Shown piece after piece: positions 54,327 through 64,000 of a stretch of DNA of 64,000 nt (the stretch's first letter is position 1; every line of letters starts with the position of its first letter). The notes under the pieces were generated by a model. The model did no database searches and was not told the DNA's origin. It was given only the letters and a program-made list of their open reading frames with translations. Origin of the DNA: Protopterus annectens (Eukaryota; Chordata; Ceratodontiformes; Protopteridae); assembly GCF_019279795.1 (NCBI RefSeq), contig NC_056750.1, forward strand, positions 700,683,721 to 700,747,720, written 5' to 3'. Position numbers and translations under genes: made by a program.

Positions 54327-55034
54327 TCCCTTTATAGATATTTAGGTGTACTACTTGTTAAACCAGATATCAGCAGGCCAAATGCAAGTAAATGCAGAAA
54401 TATTCAGCAAATAATGTACCATTACTTAGTAAAAAAAAAAAAAGTTAAGGCTGAGGCTTTGCATTCTTCTCAAGTAATCTGGCTTTTGTCTGAAGACTTC
54501 ATAAGCTCTAACACTGGAGAGTTTTAGCTTTTAAATGTATATACTTTGTAACACAGCCTTAGGGTGTAGGAGGATTCATGATACCCTTATGTGTGAGTAG
54601 TACTTGAGTGCTAACTTTAACCCTACCCATTCCTTTGCCCCTATCCCTACACACTATGCTACTAAAAACCCTTTCCCTTATAGTGCCACTGCCAAGATGA
54701 CACAATGTTGGTTTTATAGCTTGGTTTACTGATATAGTTTTTGTTAGTGAGAGAGAAATATTCAGTCTTTTGTGATTCGCTCGTATGAATCATTCAGTGT
54801 TTTGTGATTCTTTTTTTTTGTTCTGCCATATGTAATTCTCTCTTTATAGCTTTTAACCTTTCATGATATAATCCTGTTTCAACATAGTAGCAATTAACTA
54901 TGTCTTGGTAGTGGAGGTGATAGTATGTCATTCACTGATGGATCCTTCTGTGATTTTTAATTTTTCCAAGTTTTTTGGGTTTCTAATACCATGACTGGAA
55001 TGGACCCCATTCCTAAGTCAAAGTACGATTAAAG
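54327..55034. other. No gene recognised
   Basis: AT-rich sequence with an A homopolymer (54430-54442) and a short local repeat of CAGTGTTTTGTGATTC (54770-54808). No coding or repeat-family signal. Confidence 0.45.
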
Positions 55035-56798
55035 GTCATGAAATTAGTATTGTTTCACTCTTTTGATGTCAGCCAAAAGTGCTTTTCACAGCACCTGCAA
55101 TGTGCCCAGTAATGACTCCTCCTGCAATTCGTACAGTGTTACATGAATTGGTAACATATCTAAATACGATTGTAAATTCTTTTTATAAGACATGCTGCTC
55201 CTACTACTGTTGGAACTGTCTGGGTATCTTTCTTACACATGGCTCTCGTTTCTGCCTGCAGATCCAGGTATTTTATGTTTTTTTGTCTCTCTCTCTGTAC
55301 GCAAGACACTGTAATCACTGGGTGTGGCGAGATCAATGCTACTTTTGTTTTCTTTTCTTGGACCACTATATCCAGTTTTCTAGCATCTGTCTTTTGAACC
55401 GTTGGTATTGGGTGATCACATGTGATATAAACTTCATCATTTTCTATGATTCTTTGTTACTCATGTTACCACTGTTTTTCAGCCACTTCGATACCATGAT
55501 GTTTGCACAATCTCCAGTGTAACAGTCTTGCCACATTATTATGCCTTTCAGTATACAGTCCCTCTGCCATTAGTGCATTGCAACTAGCAACAAGGTGTAT
55601 TTCTGTTTCCAATTCAGTTTTACAAAACCTACATATGTCTGTTTCTCCCACATGTTCAATGGACTTCGTAAACCAGAGTGTACGTAGCCCACTGTCTTGG
55701 GCTGACAATATTAACCTTTCATTTCTTGGTTTGAATTCACCTCTCCTTAACCATTCCTGCATTTGTTCTTGATCAACATCAGGCTCTTCCAGAAGTTTTC
55801 TATACTTGCCACTAAATTTATGATTTTTTCCACATTTCTTGTCTTCTCATCTGGTCCTTCACCTTATATTCTTTCTTTTGTTTTTTGGCACATTCAGTTG
55901 CTGCGTGGTTTTTATCCACTTCTTGTTTGATTTCCATTCCTGCTTGACGTCTATATGCTTTTGCTAAATTAAGAAGAGATGTCATCTTAGATTTATTCTC
56001 CTCATGTTTCAAAACTTTCACTACATTTGGATCTTGTGAGGTCAGTAAATATGTGTGGAGTCCCATGATTGCAGATCTATACATGAAATCAATTTCAAGG
56101 AGGCCCATCCCTCCTTCAGAACGGGGAATATATAATCTCTGGTATACACTGATTTTTATAAATCATTTGGTAAGCATGAAGCATCCTTCTTGTTTTGATA
56201 TCCAATCTATCCAAAACTTTTTGGGGCCAGTCATTCACTCCAAAACTATAAGTTAAGACAGGAAGAGCAAATTGATTTGTAGTTTGGGGCTTGTTCCTAG
56301 ATGTCAGTGCTGTTTCAGGATTAATTTAAGTCTTCTAAAGTACTCCTTACTGAGTTTTATCCGCATTTGTTAATGTTTTATTGCTGATCCTTCATCAATT
56401 CCCAAGTATTTATACACTCCCTCTTGCTCAAGTTCTTTTAAATCACATTTTTGTCTCAAACTGATGTTCTCCTGATGCTGCAGTTTTCCATTTTTAAAGG
56501 TTGCTTTTGCACATTTATCAAGATCAAATGACATTCCAATATCATCTGAAAAAGTTTTGACAGCCTGCAGCTCCTCATTTGATGAGCTATACAGTTTTAA
56601 ATCATCAACAAAGAGAAGATGAGAAGTCATTAGACTTTGTTGTTTTCTAGGAGCCAAATTGTAGCCGTGGCCTAAGCTGTTAAGTAAACAGCTTAATGGA
56701 TTAATGGCAAGGCAGAATAGCAGCAGTGACAAGGACTCACCCTGGAATATCCCCCTTTGAATTTTTATCCCTGGGATAATTATCTGTCCTATCTGATA
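55035..56798 (-). mobile_element. R2/NeSL-like LINE with restriction-like endonuclease, 3' part
   Basis: Minus strand. From 56760 leftwards: a QGES-LSLLLFCLAINPLS block, then LLFVDDLKLYSSS (RT active site box VDDL, about 56600), GMSFDLDKCAKATFKNGKL and VYKYLGIDEG (56370-56732). The zone 55818-56108 holds LLEIDFMYRSAIMGLHTYLL. 55466-55762 carries the CCHC cluster (C-x2-C-x8-H-x4-C) followed by RHNNVARLLHWRLCKHHG, and 55060-55400 shows the restriction-like endonuclease region (IDLA, then RERQKNIKYLDLQAE and TVPTVVGA remnants). This RT-CCHC-RLE order is characteristic of R2/NeSL-type LINEs with a single ORF. Stops and frameshifts throughout. The clade within this group is not certain. Confidence 0.75.
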
Positions 56799-56960
56799 TT
56801 GTTAATCCTCATTCATTCCTTACGCCTGGGTTATCGGTTCCGACCTCGGAACTGAGACGGCCATCTTCCAAGCTCGCGACAGCCACAAACTCTCGAGCTA
56901 AACTCTTACCCACAATTCCCCTCTCCCTGTTACCTCAGATTTTGTTTGCCGCGTCGCCTT
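56799..56960 (+). repeat. DIRS-E left inverted terminal repeat
   Basis: Pairs with 62685-62850 in reverse complement. Shared blocks are GGCCATCTTCCAAGCTCGCG, CAGCCACAAACTCT and CTGTTACCTCAGATT. Confidence 0.9.
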
Positions 56961-57236
56961 TCAGTCGTGTCAAGCCACTTCTATTGAGCTAAGTAAATCT
57001 CTTTGATAATACTTTATCGTATTGCAGTTATTCTGTGTTCTAAAATTGTTGAATAGTTATCTCTTACCCTGTCGCATCTAGAAACTCCTTTTTGGTTTTC
57101 TTTTCTAGCCCTTCTTCCTTTTTACCGTGAGGTAACTCCTTTACCATCGTTGGTAAAGTATTTCCTGTTTTACCTTTGGGTATTTCTTGCACCATTGTTG
57201 GTACCTTCTTCCTTCCTTTTCTTTCTTCCTCCTATC

Positions 57237-59672
57237 ATGGCAGAGAAAAAAGGTAGTCCGGGATTTAAAAGATGTGTGGAGTGTAGGCATAAATTGCGCA
57301 TGTCAGATGCACATGCGTTGTGTGTTTACTGTTTGGGTGTGCCCCACTTGACTGTTGACCCGCCTTGCGGGATTTGTGCTAATTTCTCTAACAGGACTTT
57401 GGTGGAAAGGAAAAATAAGCTGATTTTAAAGGGACTACTTAAATCTTCCTTTTCAGAGGCTGTTTCTGGGGCGGAGGCTTCAACCCCTCCTACTTCCCAT
57501 AAGAAAAGAGATGAACACAAGAAGGCCAAGTCTCTCTCGTCGTCTCCTGCTGGCCAAACTTTCTACTTCGGATTTGACTTCCTCAGCCCCGAGGCTTTCG
57601 GTGCCTAGATCTTCGGCACCAAGTTTTGTGTTCTATACCTCATCGGAACCGAGGGGCCCCCTGGTTCAGACTTCCTTATCGGCACCGACCTTTTCCTCGA
57701 TGCAGACCTTTCCGCCATCGATGACTGTTCCAATGCCAGCTTCTGCTTCGACTCCGACTATTTTAACGGCACTGACTATTCTCTCGATACTGACTGCCTT
57801 GTTTTACGCATTGGCGCCTACCATAGTGCCAACTACCACTTTGGCACCGACCTCGGTGCAGACCTTGCCTTCAGCACCGATGATCTCCTCGGTGCAGACA
57901 CCAGTAATACAAGCCCTTACGGCTCCGTTGTTTTCGGTGCAGATGCCTATTACAGCACCGTCTAAAGACCCCTTTGTGGGCACCAAGTTTCTTGCATCCT
58001 TGAATAGACCTGACTCTCTTTCAGCTATGTCTGTGAGATCCACTAGAAGCCTCTTGGAGCATGATGTGGTGCACCTTGTGGATCAATTGCTTTTGGCCAG
58101 AGGTATCCAACCTTCCAGGAACTACTCTTCCTTTGGAGGTGATCACCCTTCTTCAAGGACCCCTACTTATTCTCCTCCTTCATTGCCTTTGAAGCCCCCT
58201 GCTGTAGCACAGACTTCCCTCACTTCGGCTCCTTTCATGAACCTCACTAAGGAGTCGCAGTTGCCTTTGTGGCAGGAGAGACTTGTCACTCCAGTCACCT
58301 CTCTGGATGCTAGCGGTGAAGTAAGTACTCTTGTTTTTCACAGCTATCCAGGGACTTCGAGTCATCGGGCTGATTTACTTATGCAGGGTGTGACTTCCTC
58401 GGGTGGACCAGCCTTCCAAATCATGGAGAAGGCTCTCTCGTCTGTTGGCGATCCTGTGCTATCAGTGCCCCCGTCCTCCTCTGGACTGCAGTTTACACAA
58501 GACACCTCTGGCGGACACCGGGTACAAGGGCCTCAGGACACACTCCCACTGGAGGCTCCCCTTGCGCTGTCTTCTCCAGATCCCCCCCCCAAGGAAGTTC
58601 ATCACAAGAGTTTGTGTAAGAGGAAGCACATGGACTCCCCAGAAGAGTCCCTCATGAAAGACACAGACTTTGATGATGGGGAAGGGTCCCCTTGGTCACC
58701 CTCTGAGGTATCCTTTGGAGATATCCTCGAAATACTTAAGCAGAGAGGTGAATAGCGGCCCTCTAACCCGACCTCTGAAGAGTCTGTTTTTCTGCAGGCC
58801 TTTCATGCCCAGCCCCCTACCTCTTGGGTTACTCCACCTGCCAATGACCTTGTCCAGCTCATCGTGCAGCATGCTTGGAAGGCTCCTGATGCTGTTGATG
58901 CCACTCCCTGCAGGCCAGATAAATTCCTGTCCCCTCCGGATAGTGAGCCTCACTGGTCCAAAGGTCTTCTTGTAGATGCCTTGGTAGTGGCTGCTGCAAC
59001 AAAGAAGGATCTGGCGGAAGAAAGCCAGACTGTCCACCCGCCCAACAAAGAGTCCCGGGCACCGGACAAACTAGGGAAGTGTACCTTTGCATCAGCAACC
59101 TTTATATGGCACATTTTACCAGGCTTCAAAGAGACTTAATTTCTGAGCTGTTTGAAACCTTGGCCAGAGCTGTGTCTGAGGAGGTTTGGGACAAAGTGGC
59201 CTCACAGTTAGCCACCCTTGAATCGATTTCTAACTCCTCCATGCATCTGATTTCCCATGCATCAGAAGGAGCAGCGGGTGCAGGCATAGTCATGAGACAG
59301 CATGCCTGGATGCACTTGTGTGATTTCATGGAACCTTTCAAGGCTTCCTTTTTGAATGCTCCCATTGAAGCCTCTTCGTTGTTTGGACCCAAGGTTAAAG
59401 ACACACTGGCTAGGTGTGGATATGATGGTAAGACCCTTTCTGCCATGGGTGTTTGCTGTTCTTCCCCTCAACGGGCTTTCTCCAGAAACCAGAAGAGTGG
59501 GAAGATGTGGCACAAAAAGTCTCAGGGTTTTTTCCGTGACACACAAGCCGCGTTTTCCCCTAGAGGCAGAGGGGGAAACTCATATGGAAGACACCCCATT
59601 CGGGGCAGAAGAGGTCTGCGTAACCAGGGTTCCAGATATTCTTTCTCTGGCCAGTCTTTCCAGCTGTCCTGA
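57237..59672 (+). pseudogene. DIRS-E Gag (two frameshifts, one stop)
   Basis: Start at 57237 (MAEKKGSPGFKRC), equivalent to the starts in A, B, C and F. Cys/His module: CVEC, then a SDAHALC segment, CVYCLG, a histidine, and CGIC (residues about 13-52). Frameshift near 57545 into the long Ser/Thr/Pro-rich frame 57511-58755. A TAG at 58753-58755 stands where DIRS-D has TGG in KQRGNW. The same frame then continues with VDALVVAAATKKDLAEES, and a second shift near 59110 leads to 59079-59672 with MRQHAWMHLCDFMEPFK, FGPKVKDTLAR and an Arg/Gly-rich end. Confidence 0.85.
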
Positions 59673-61557
59673 AGAGTGGCCCAACTGCTTTCCTCTGGAA
59701 GCAGTTAGGGGTCGTTTTTCTTTGTACCCTTTTGCCTGGCAAACCATTACCACCAATTCTTGGGTACGAGAAATAATAACCAGAGGTTATCATATTCCCT
59801 TTGATCTTTGCCCCACCCCACTAAGGAGCTTACCCGATGTTACACCCAGTCAAAGACTAGAAGCAGCATTACATATTTCAAAGCTGCTAAGTCATCCAAA
59901 TAGTCCCTCCAGACCAAATAGGATCCGGATTCCACTCGATTATTTTTAGTGCCAGAAAAACTGGGGACTGGAGACCAATTTTGGATCTCAGTATACTAAA
60001 CAAATTCATAGCAGCACAGAAATTCCGGATGGTCACTGTACAGTCTGTCCTCCCACTCCTGGAGGCAGGTGATTGGATGTGCCCTATAGATCTTCAGGAT
60101 GCATGCTACACATAAAGGTGGACAGACCATTGAGAAGATTCCTTCGCTTCCGTGCAGGTGGCAGTCATTACCAGTTCCGAGTACTGCCCTACGGACTCTC
60201 TACAGCCCCCAGAGTGTTCACCAAGTACATGGCAGTCGTTGCAGCTCACCTGCGACTGCAGGGATTCCGAGTGTTTCCATACCTAGACGACTGGCTCATC
60301 ACCGCCCCCACCAGACATCTATTGGAAAAAGCCTTGGCATACTCTCTTCACACTGCAGAAAGGTTAGGCATAGCTATAAACTGGCAAAAATCCAACCTAT
60401 CCCCATCCCAATCCATAGAATTCATTGGGGTCCTGTTGGATACAAAGAACAGCATGGCATCGATTCCAGAGCACAGAATTTTAAGGATAAAACAACTCAT
60501 ACCCATCCTCTCAAGGGAAAGATCAACAGCACATTCTGTTCTCCAGCTGTTGGGTTCCATGGCAGCTTCCATCACCATTTTCCCTCTCACGAGGTTTCAC
60601 ATGAGGCTTTTACAATGGTTACTACTCACCCAGTGTTACCCTTTTCAGTTTGCTCTCTCATCCCAGATTTGGGTGACTCAGAGTTGCAAACAAGACTTGA
60701 TTTGGTGGATGTCGCAGAACCCGTCGCAATGGTCTTGCCCCTTCACACCCCAACAGCCCAAAGCCACAGTGACCAAGGACACCTCCCTGATGGGGTGGGG
60801 GAAGCTTTTTCAGGGGAAGAGTGTCCAAGGCACATGGTCGGACCTCGAAGCTCATCTGCATATAAGTGTCCTAGAACTGAGGGTGGTGCTTCTAGCATTG
60901 CAAGCATTTCATCCCCTCCTTCCATCAGGGACGATTGCAATACAATCGGACAACATGACTGTAGTCTGGTACATCAACAAACAAGGCGGAACCAAATCCT
61001 ACCCACTCTGTCGGGAGGCCATGAGGATATGGCACTGGGCGATGGCTACCAACCGCTTTATTTTAGCAACGCACATTCCCGGGAGTTCCAATGTGATAGG
61101 AGACAGATTGAGCAGGTGCATTCTGCAACCACACAAGTGTTCTCTGAATCCTCTTATAGTGGTGGAGATTTTCAAACTTTGGGGTTTCCCTTGCTGCAAC
61201 CTTTTTGCTTCCCCAGCCAACTACAAGTGCAGCAATTACTTCACCCTGATTCCCTCTTGTGGACAGTCACCCAGGAATGCTCTCATCCACGATTGGCCCT
61301 CGGGTCTGTTTTATGCCTTTCCCCCTCTCCCTCTCATTCCCCAGTTCCTGAAGAAAGCCCGCCGGTTGAAGAGCAAGATAATCCTCATTACGCCATATTG
61401 GCCTTGGCAAATTTGGTTCCCCTTCTTATGGTCTCACCTGCTAGATCATCTATGGATTCTTGATTCAATTCTGGATTTGATCTCTCATCCACAGAACCTG
61501 ATTCACCCCAACCTGAGCATCCTGAAGCTCACAGCTTGGCTCCCCCACTTCCAGTGA
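59673..61557 (+). pseudogene. DIRS-E reverse transcriptase-RNase H and methyltransferase-like region
   Basis: The N-terminal RT is in frame 59356-59949 (ITRGYHIPFD, LPDVTPSQRLEAALHISKLL), then a frameshift across the FLVPKK zone near 59945. Motif A is mutated (DLQDA region reads PIDLQDACY near 60080). From 60073 a 494-residue frame follows with FRVLPYGLSTAPRVFT, FPYLDDW (about 60274-60294), and RNase H (TKDTS, where relatives have TTDAS, with the Asp kept; SVLELRV; QSDNMT; VIGDRLSR). The tail CCNLFASPAN to TPYWPWQIW ends the frame. Most catalytic residues survive. Confidence 0.85.
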
Positions 61558-62571
61558 TTGCCAGGCAGACTGATCTTTCTTCCCCAGTGCATGACATTCT
61601 TATTGTGTCTCATAAGTCTTCCACCAGAACTACTTATCTCAGCATGTGGAAAAGGTTTACCATTTGGCTGAAGGAAAAAGAGATGGACCCTTTTTCAGCA
61701 CCAGTGCCTGTAGTATTGGAGTTCCTGTCCAGTTTATTCCAATCCGGCCTATCTGCTTCTACCATTCAAGTTCATTTGGCCGCGATATCTAATTTTCACA
61801 ATGGTGTCCATAAATCTTCTCTTTTGTCACACAAATTATGCAAGACTTTTCTAAAAAGTGTAATTCATTTGAAACCCTCTTTTAGAAAACCTAGCCAGCC
61901 ATGGGATATATCTTTAGTCCTGCAAGCGTTGACTATGGCTCCTTTTTCATGTGACCTCACGTTTCTTTCTTGGAAAACTTTGTTCTTGGTCACCATTACT
62001 TCTACCAGACATATTTCTTCAAGCTCTGTGTATCAAACAGCCTTACTTAATCTTTCATAAAGATAGAGTGTCATTGAGAACTAATCCTTCCTTCCTGCCA
62101 AAAGTGATCTCTGAAATGTCCATTAACCAGTCCATTGAATTGCCAGTTTTTATTCCCAATCATTCAAACAGAGGAGAATATTGCCTACATACCCTTGACA
62201 TTCACAGGCAACTTTGTTTCTTTCTGGACAGAACTAAGGCTTCCCGTAAATCAGATCAGCTGTTCCTGGCCTATTCTGGTCCTAGACTTGGATGTGCTGT
62301 TTCTAAGGTCACATTGGCTAAATGGTTGAAAGACTGTGTAACATTTATTTACAAAACTCACGATATCCTTCTGACTACAGATGTTAGGGCTCATTCCACT
62401 AGGTCGGTCACAACTTCTGCTGCCTTTCATGCTAGAGCTTCTTTACCTGACATTTGTGCAGCTGCAACTTGGGCTAGTTCCCATACCTTCATTAGTCATT
62501 ACAAATTGGAATTGTCCTCCAGAGGAAGAGAGTCCTTTGGTTCAGTGGTGCTCAGGAATGTCCTTCCATGA
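61536..62571 (+). pseudogene. DIRS-E tyrosine recombinase (frameshift, catalytic Arg changed)
   Basis: Opens at 61536, overlapping the RT-RNase H frame by about 20 bases. The N-terminal domain is intact (VHDILIVSHKSSTRTTYLSMW). At the first catalytic box DIRS-D has SARRVSEL, while E reads STRHIS, with His at the position of the Arg that precedes the V-SEL consensus, and then a frameshift near 62020. The rest, in frame 61951-62571, has AHSTRSV, AATWASSHTF and SHYKLE with the tyrosine. It is likely inactive. Confidence 0.87.
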
Positions 62572-62684
62572 GAGCCTCCCAGGAATAAAGGTACTGGGGA
62601 CTCTTATAGTGGATCTCTTCATCCGGTTCCATTAGGTCCTTTGACCAGAGATAGCCTCTACTTCCTTTGACTTGCAAACTCAAT
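62572..62684 (+). other. DIRS-E segment between YR and right ITR, lacking the ICR
   Basis: The short stretch CTCCCAGGAATAAAGGTACT is collinear with the sequence that precedes the ICR in A and D. The reverse complement of the element's tips, expected next, is absent. A local deletion is the simplest reading. Confidence 0.6.
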
Positions 62685-62856
62685 CTGAGGTAACAGGGAG
62701 AAGGGAATTGTGGGTAAGAGTTTAGCTCAAGAGTTTGTGGCTGTCGCGAGCTTGGAAGATGGCCGGCTCGGTTCCGAGGTCGGAACCGATAATCCTGGCA
62801 GAATGACTGAATGAGGATCAACAATACAGATGGAACATTATGGTAAGACATAACTT
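62685..62856 (-). repeat. DIRS-E right inverted terminal repeat
   Basis: Reverse complement of 56800-56960 plus a tip ending GGTAAGACATAACTT. Confidence 0.9.
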
Positions 62857-63040
62857 CTTTTTATCATGGCGTAATTGAAAAGTGGTCTGCCACTGTTTCA
62901 TGGTTACTGTAATGTAGTCATTCAGTGTAGGATGTATCTTATACATTTTTAAGCAGTCTTTTATCCATGAATGTGGGATACTATCAAATGCTCTTTTGTA
63001 GTCAATCCATGCCATACTTAGATTCTTCCTCTTCTTACAG
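62857..63040 (-). mobile_element. R2/NeSL-like LINE, upstream RT piece between two DIRS insertions
   Basis: The minus-strand frame at 62862-63051 reads KKRKNLSMAWIDYKRAFDSI (RT motif A) followed by PHSWIKDCLKMYKI and KQWQTTFQL. In the LINE this precedes the part found at 56798 and below. The piece is bounded by DIRS-E at 62856 and by the left tip of DIRS-F at 63041. Its N-terminal part should lie beyond DIRS-F, outside the window. Confidence 0.75.
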
Positions 63041-63181
63041 ATGTTCTTCATGTTTCACTGTTGCAGCCATCACACTTGGATTATCTGACTGCAGGTAGCC
63101 CTCAGTTGGCCCGAATACCAGAGACTTAGTATTTCTGCTTCATTTGCTGTCACTCTAGGACTGATGTCAGGTCATCAGGGG

Positions 63182-63188
63182 TATAAAA
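63182..63188 (+). promoter_or_regulatory. TATA-like box in DIRS-F left ITR
   Basis: TATAAAA at the same ITR position as 19517-19523 in DIRS-C, 174 bp upstream of the gag start. Its conservation between two independently inserted copies supports a promoter role. Unproven. Confidence 0.45.
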
Positions 63189-63361
63189 ACAGGCAGCTGA
63201 TGCCATTATATCAGTCTATCTTGCCAAGGAGCCCGAAGCAGAAGCAGTTCGCACGAGTGCCGGTCGGCCACTACCTGAGTTTTTTTTTTATGAATTGAAT
63301 CATCCTGAAATCTTCTAAAGTTAAGTACCCTGTTGGGGATCCTTTTTTCTTGCTCTGATCG

Positions 63362-64000
63362 ATGTCATAAAAAGTTAACAGTTGTCTTGCCTGTGGAACG
63401 CAAATACCACACCGAGATTTTCATTCTTACTGCGTCACCTGTTTAGGCCCAGACCATGACGTAAGTCGCTGTCAGTTTTGTGCCTTGTTCAACGCCCGAA
63501 CCATTCATCGTCGGGCCCTTATTTTCACTAAATACTTTCGTTCTCAATCTCCATATTCTGAAATGGCTTTGGTAAGCCATCCGACTACTGAAATTCCAAA
63601 AAAACGTAAGGATAAAGACAGAGACAGACCGCACAGGTCCAAAACTGCAGACGATGCTTCTGTTAAGCTAGTCACCAGTTCGCCAGTACTCAGTGAGGTG
63701 CTTTTGCAGCCCCTGATGCCCGCTTCTGTGGATTTGCAGGCCTCTACTGAGACCTGTTCAGAGTCCGGTATGCTGTGAGACTCTTCTTTGACTATGGAAC
63801 CTGTGGATGTCTCTACCTTGGATGAGTCCGGAGCCGCTGAGCAGGCATCAGCTTCTGAGGAAGTACTTTGCACTACCAATGTTCGACACAAACCGACGAC
63901 CTCTTTCGTGTCTTCAATTCTGTCTAAAACTACCGAGTTTTTAAGGCCAAGAGTAGGTGCTATCTTAGAAAACCAGTGACCAAAGTGCATGCACCTGCTT
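63362..64000 (+). pseudogene. DIRS-F Gag, N-terminal part
   Basis: The start ATG TCA at 63362 is conserved with B and C, but the third codon is TAA where C has GAA. The same frame continues with the Cys/His module: CLAC, a HRDFH segment, CVTCLGPDHDV and CQFC (63383-63486). A Lys/Arg-rich block PKKRKDKDRDRPHRSK follows (63597-63645). Another stop is at 63776-63778 (SGML stop), after which acidic/Ser-rich sequence continues in another frame (63788-63979). The C-terminal half is outside the window. Confidence 0.82.

Larger units (their letters stand above)
56799..62856 (+). mobile_element. DIRS-E: DIRS element inserted in the R2/NeSL-like LINE
   Basis: Left end near 56799 (TTGTTAATCC), right end near 62856 (AGACATAACTT), about 6.1 kb. 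The ITRs (56800-56960 and 62685-62850) are inverted copies with a few mismatches around CGGTTCCGACCTCGG. Gag, RT-RNase H and YR are present. No ICR is found between the YR stop (62571) and the right ITR. It is a distinct subfamily: the ITR core is CGGTTCCGACCTCGG where A and D have TCGGCTCCGACTCGG. The LINE reading is broken at 56798 and continues at 62857 on the minus strand. Confidence 0.92.
63041..64000 (+). mobile_element. DIRS-F: left part of a DIRS element, cut by the window end
   Basis: Left tip ATGTTCTTCATG at 63041 and a left ITR to about 63230, closely matching DIRS-C (19376-19560): GTTTCACTGTTGCAG, CTGCAGGTAGCCCTCAG and CCGAATACCAGAG. Leader and gag start follow. Same subfamily as C. 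The remainder is outside the window, so completeness is unknown. Confidence 0.9.

Noticed and set aside
55079-55522. 147-residue plus-strand ORF
   Set aside because: It is antisense to the restriction-like endonuclease region of the R2/NeSL-like LINE; its Cys/Phe-rich content has no domain.

Overview
The window is animal, almost certainly vertebrate, nuclear DNA that is dominated by retrotransposons. No bacterial operons, CRISPR arrays, rRNA or functional tRNA genes were seen. The only host gene I can support is a ten-finger C2H2 zinc-finger coding exon at 31704-32756. The repeat spectrum is DIRS tyrosine-recombinase elements, CR1-like, L2-like, Rex1-like, RTE-like and R2/NeSL-like LINEs, a tRNA-derived SINE and palindromic MITEs. 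Together with long gene-free stretches this suggests a large-genome vertebrate such as a salamander, caecilian or lungfish. The species cannot be fixed from the sequence alone.

Layout. 1-69 is the right tip of a DIRS element. 381-3175 is an L2-like LINE (minus strand), followed by CR1 fragments (3240-6715), a SINE (about 9490-9735) and a second L2-like LINE (9738-11900, minus). 12907-19083 is DIRS-A, inserted into a palindromic MITE. 19376-31519 is DIRS-C, which carries a whole DIRS-B (20309-25778) and a third L2-like LINE (26958-28609). The zinc-finger exon starts about 50 bp beyond DIRS-C. 34455-34685 is an uninterrupted relative of the MITE split by DIRS-A. RTE-like (36831-37790) and CR1-like (38215-38510, 41781-44811) LINEs follow, then a Rex1-like LINE (46136-47488). 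48218-53355 is left-truncated DIRS-D, sandwiched between two 967-bp direct repeats. 55035-63040 (minus) is an R2/NeSL-like LINE with a restriction-like endonuclease. It is interrupted by DIRS-E (56799-62856) and again by DIRS-F, which starts at 63041 and runs off the window.

The DIRS copies share one plan: inverted terminal repeats (ITRs), Gag with an N-terminal Cys/His cluster, RT-RNase H with a methyltransferase-like region, an overlapping tyrosine recombinase (YR), and an internal complementary region (ICR) that is the reverse complement of both outer ends joined together. At least three subfamilies are present: A and D; B, C and F; and E. All copies carry frameshifts or stops. DIRS-D is the best preserved and has an uninterrupted recombinase frame.

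The most informative signals are the concerted change between ICR and terminus in DIRS-D, the direct-repeat sandwich around DIRS-D that looks like unequal exchange between empty and filled alleles, the echo of the ITR motif inside gag, the conserved Gag Cys/His module, and the insertion of DIRS-C just upstream of the zinc-finger splice acceptor.
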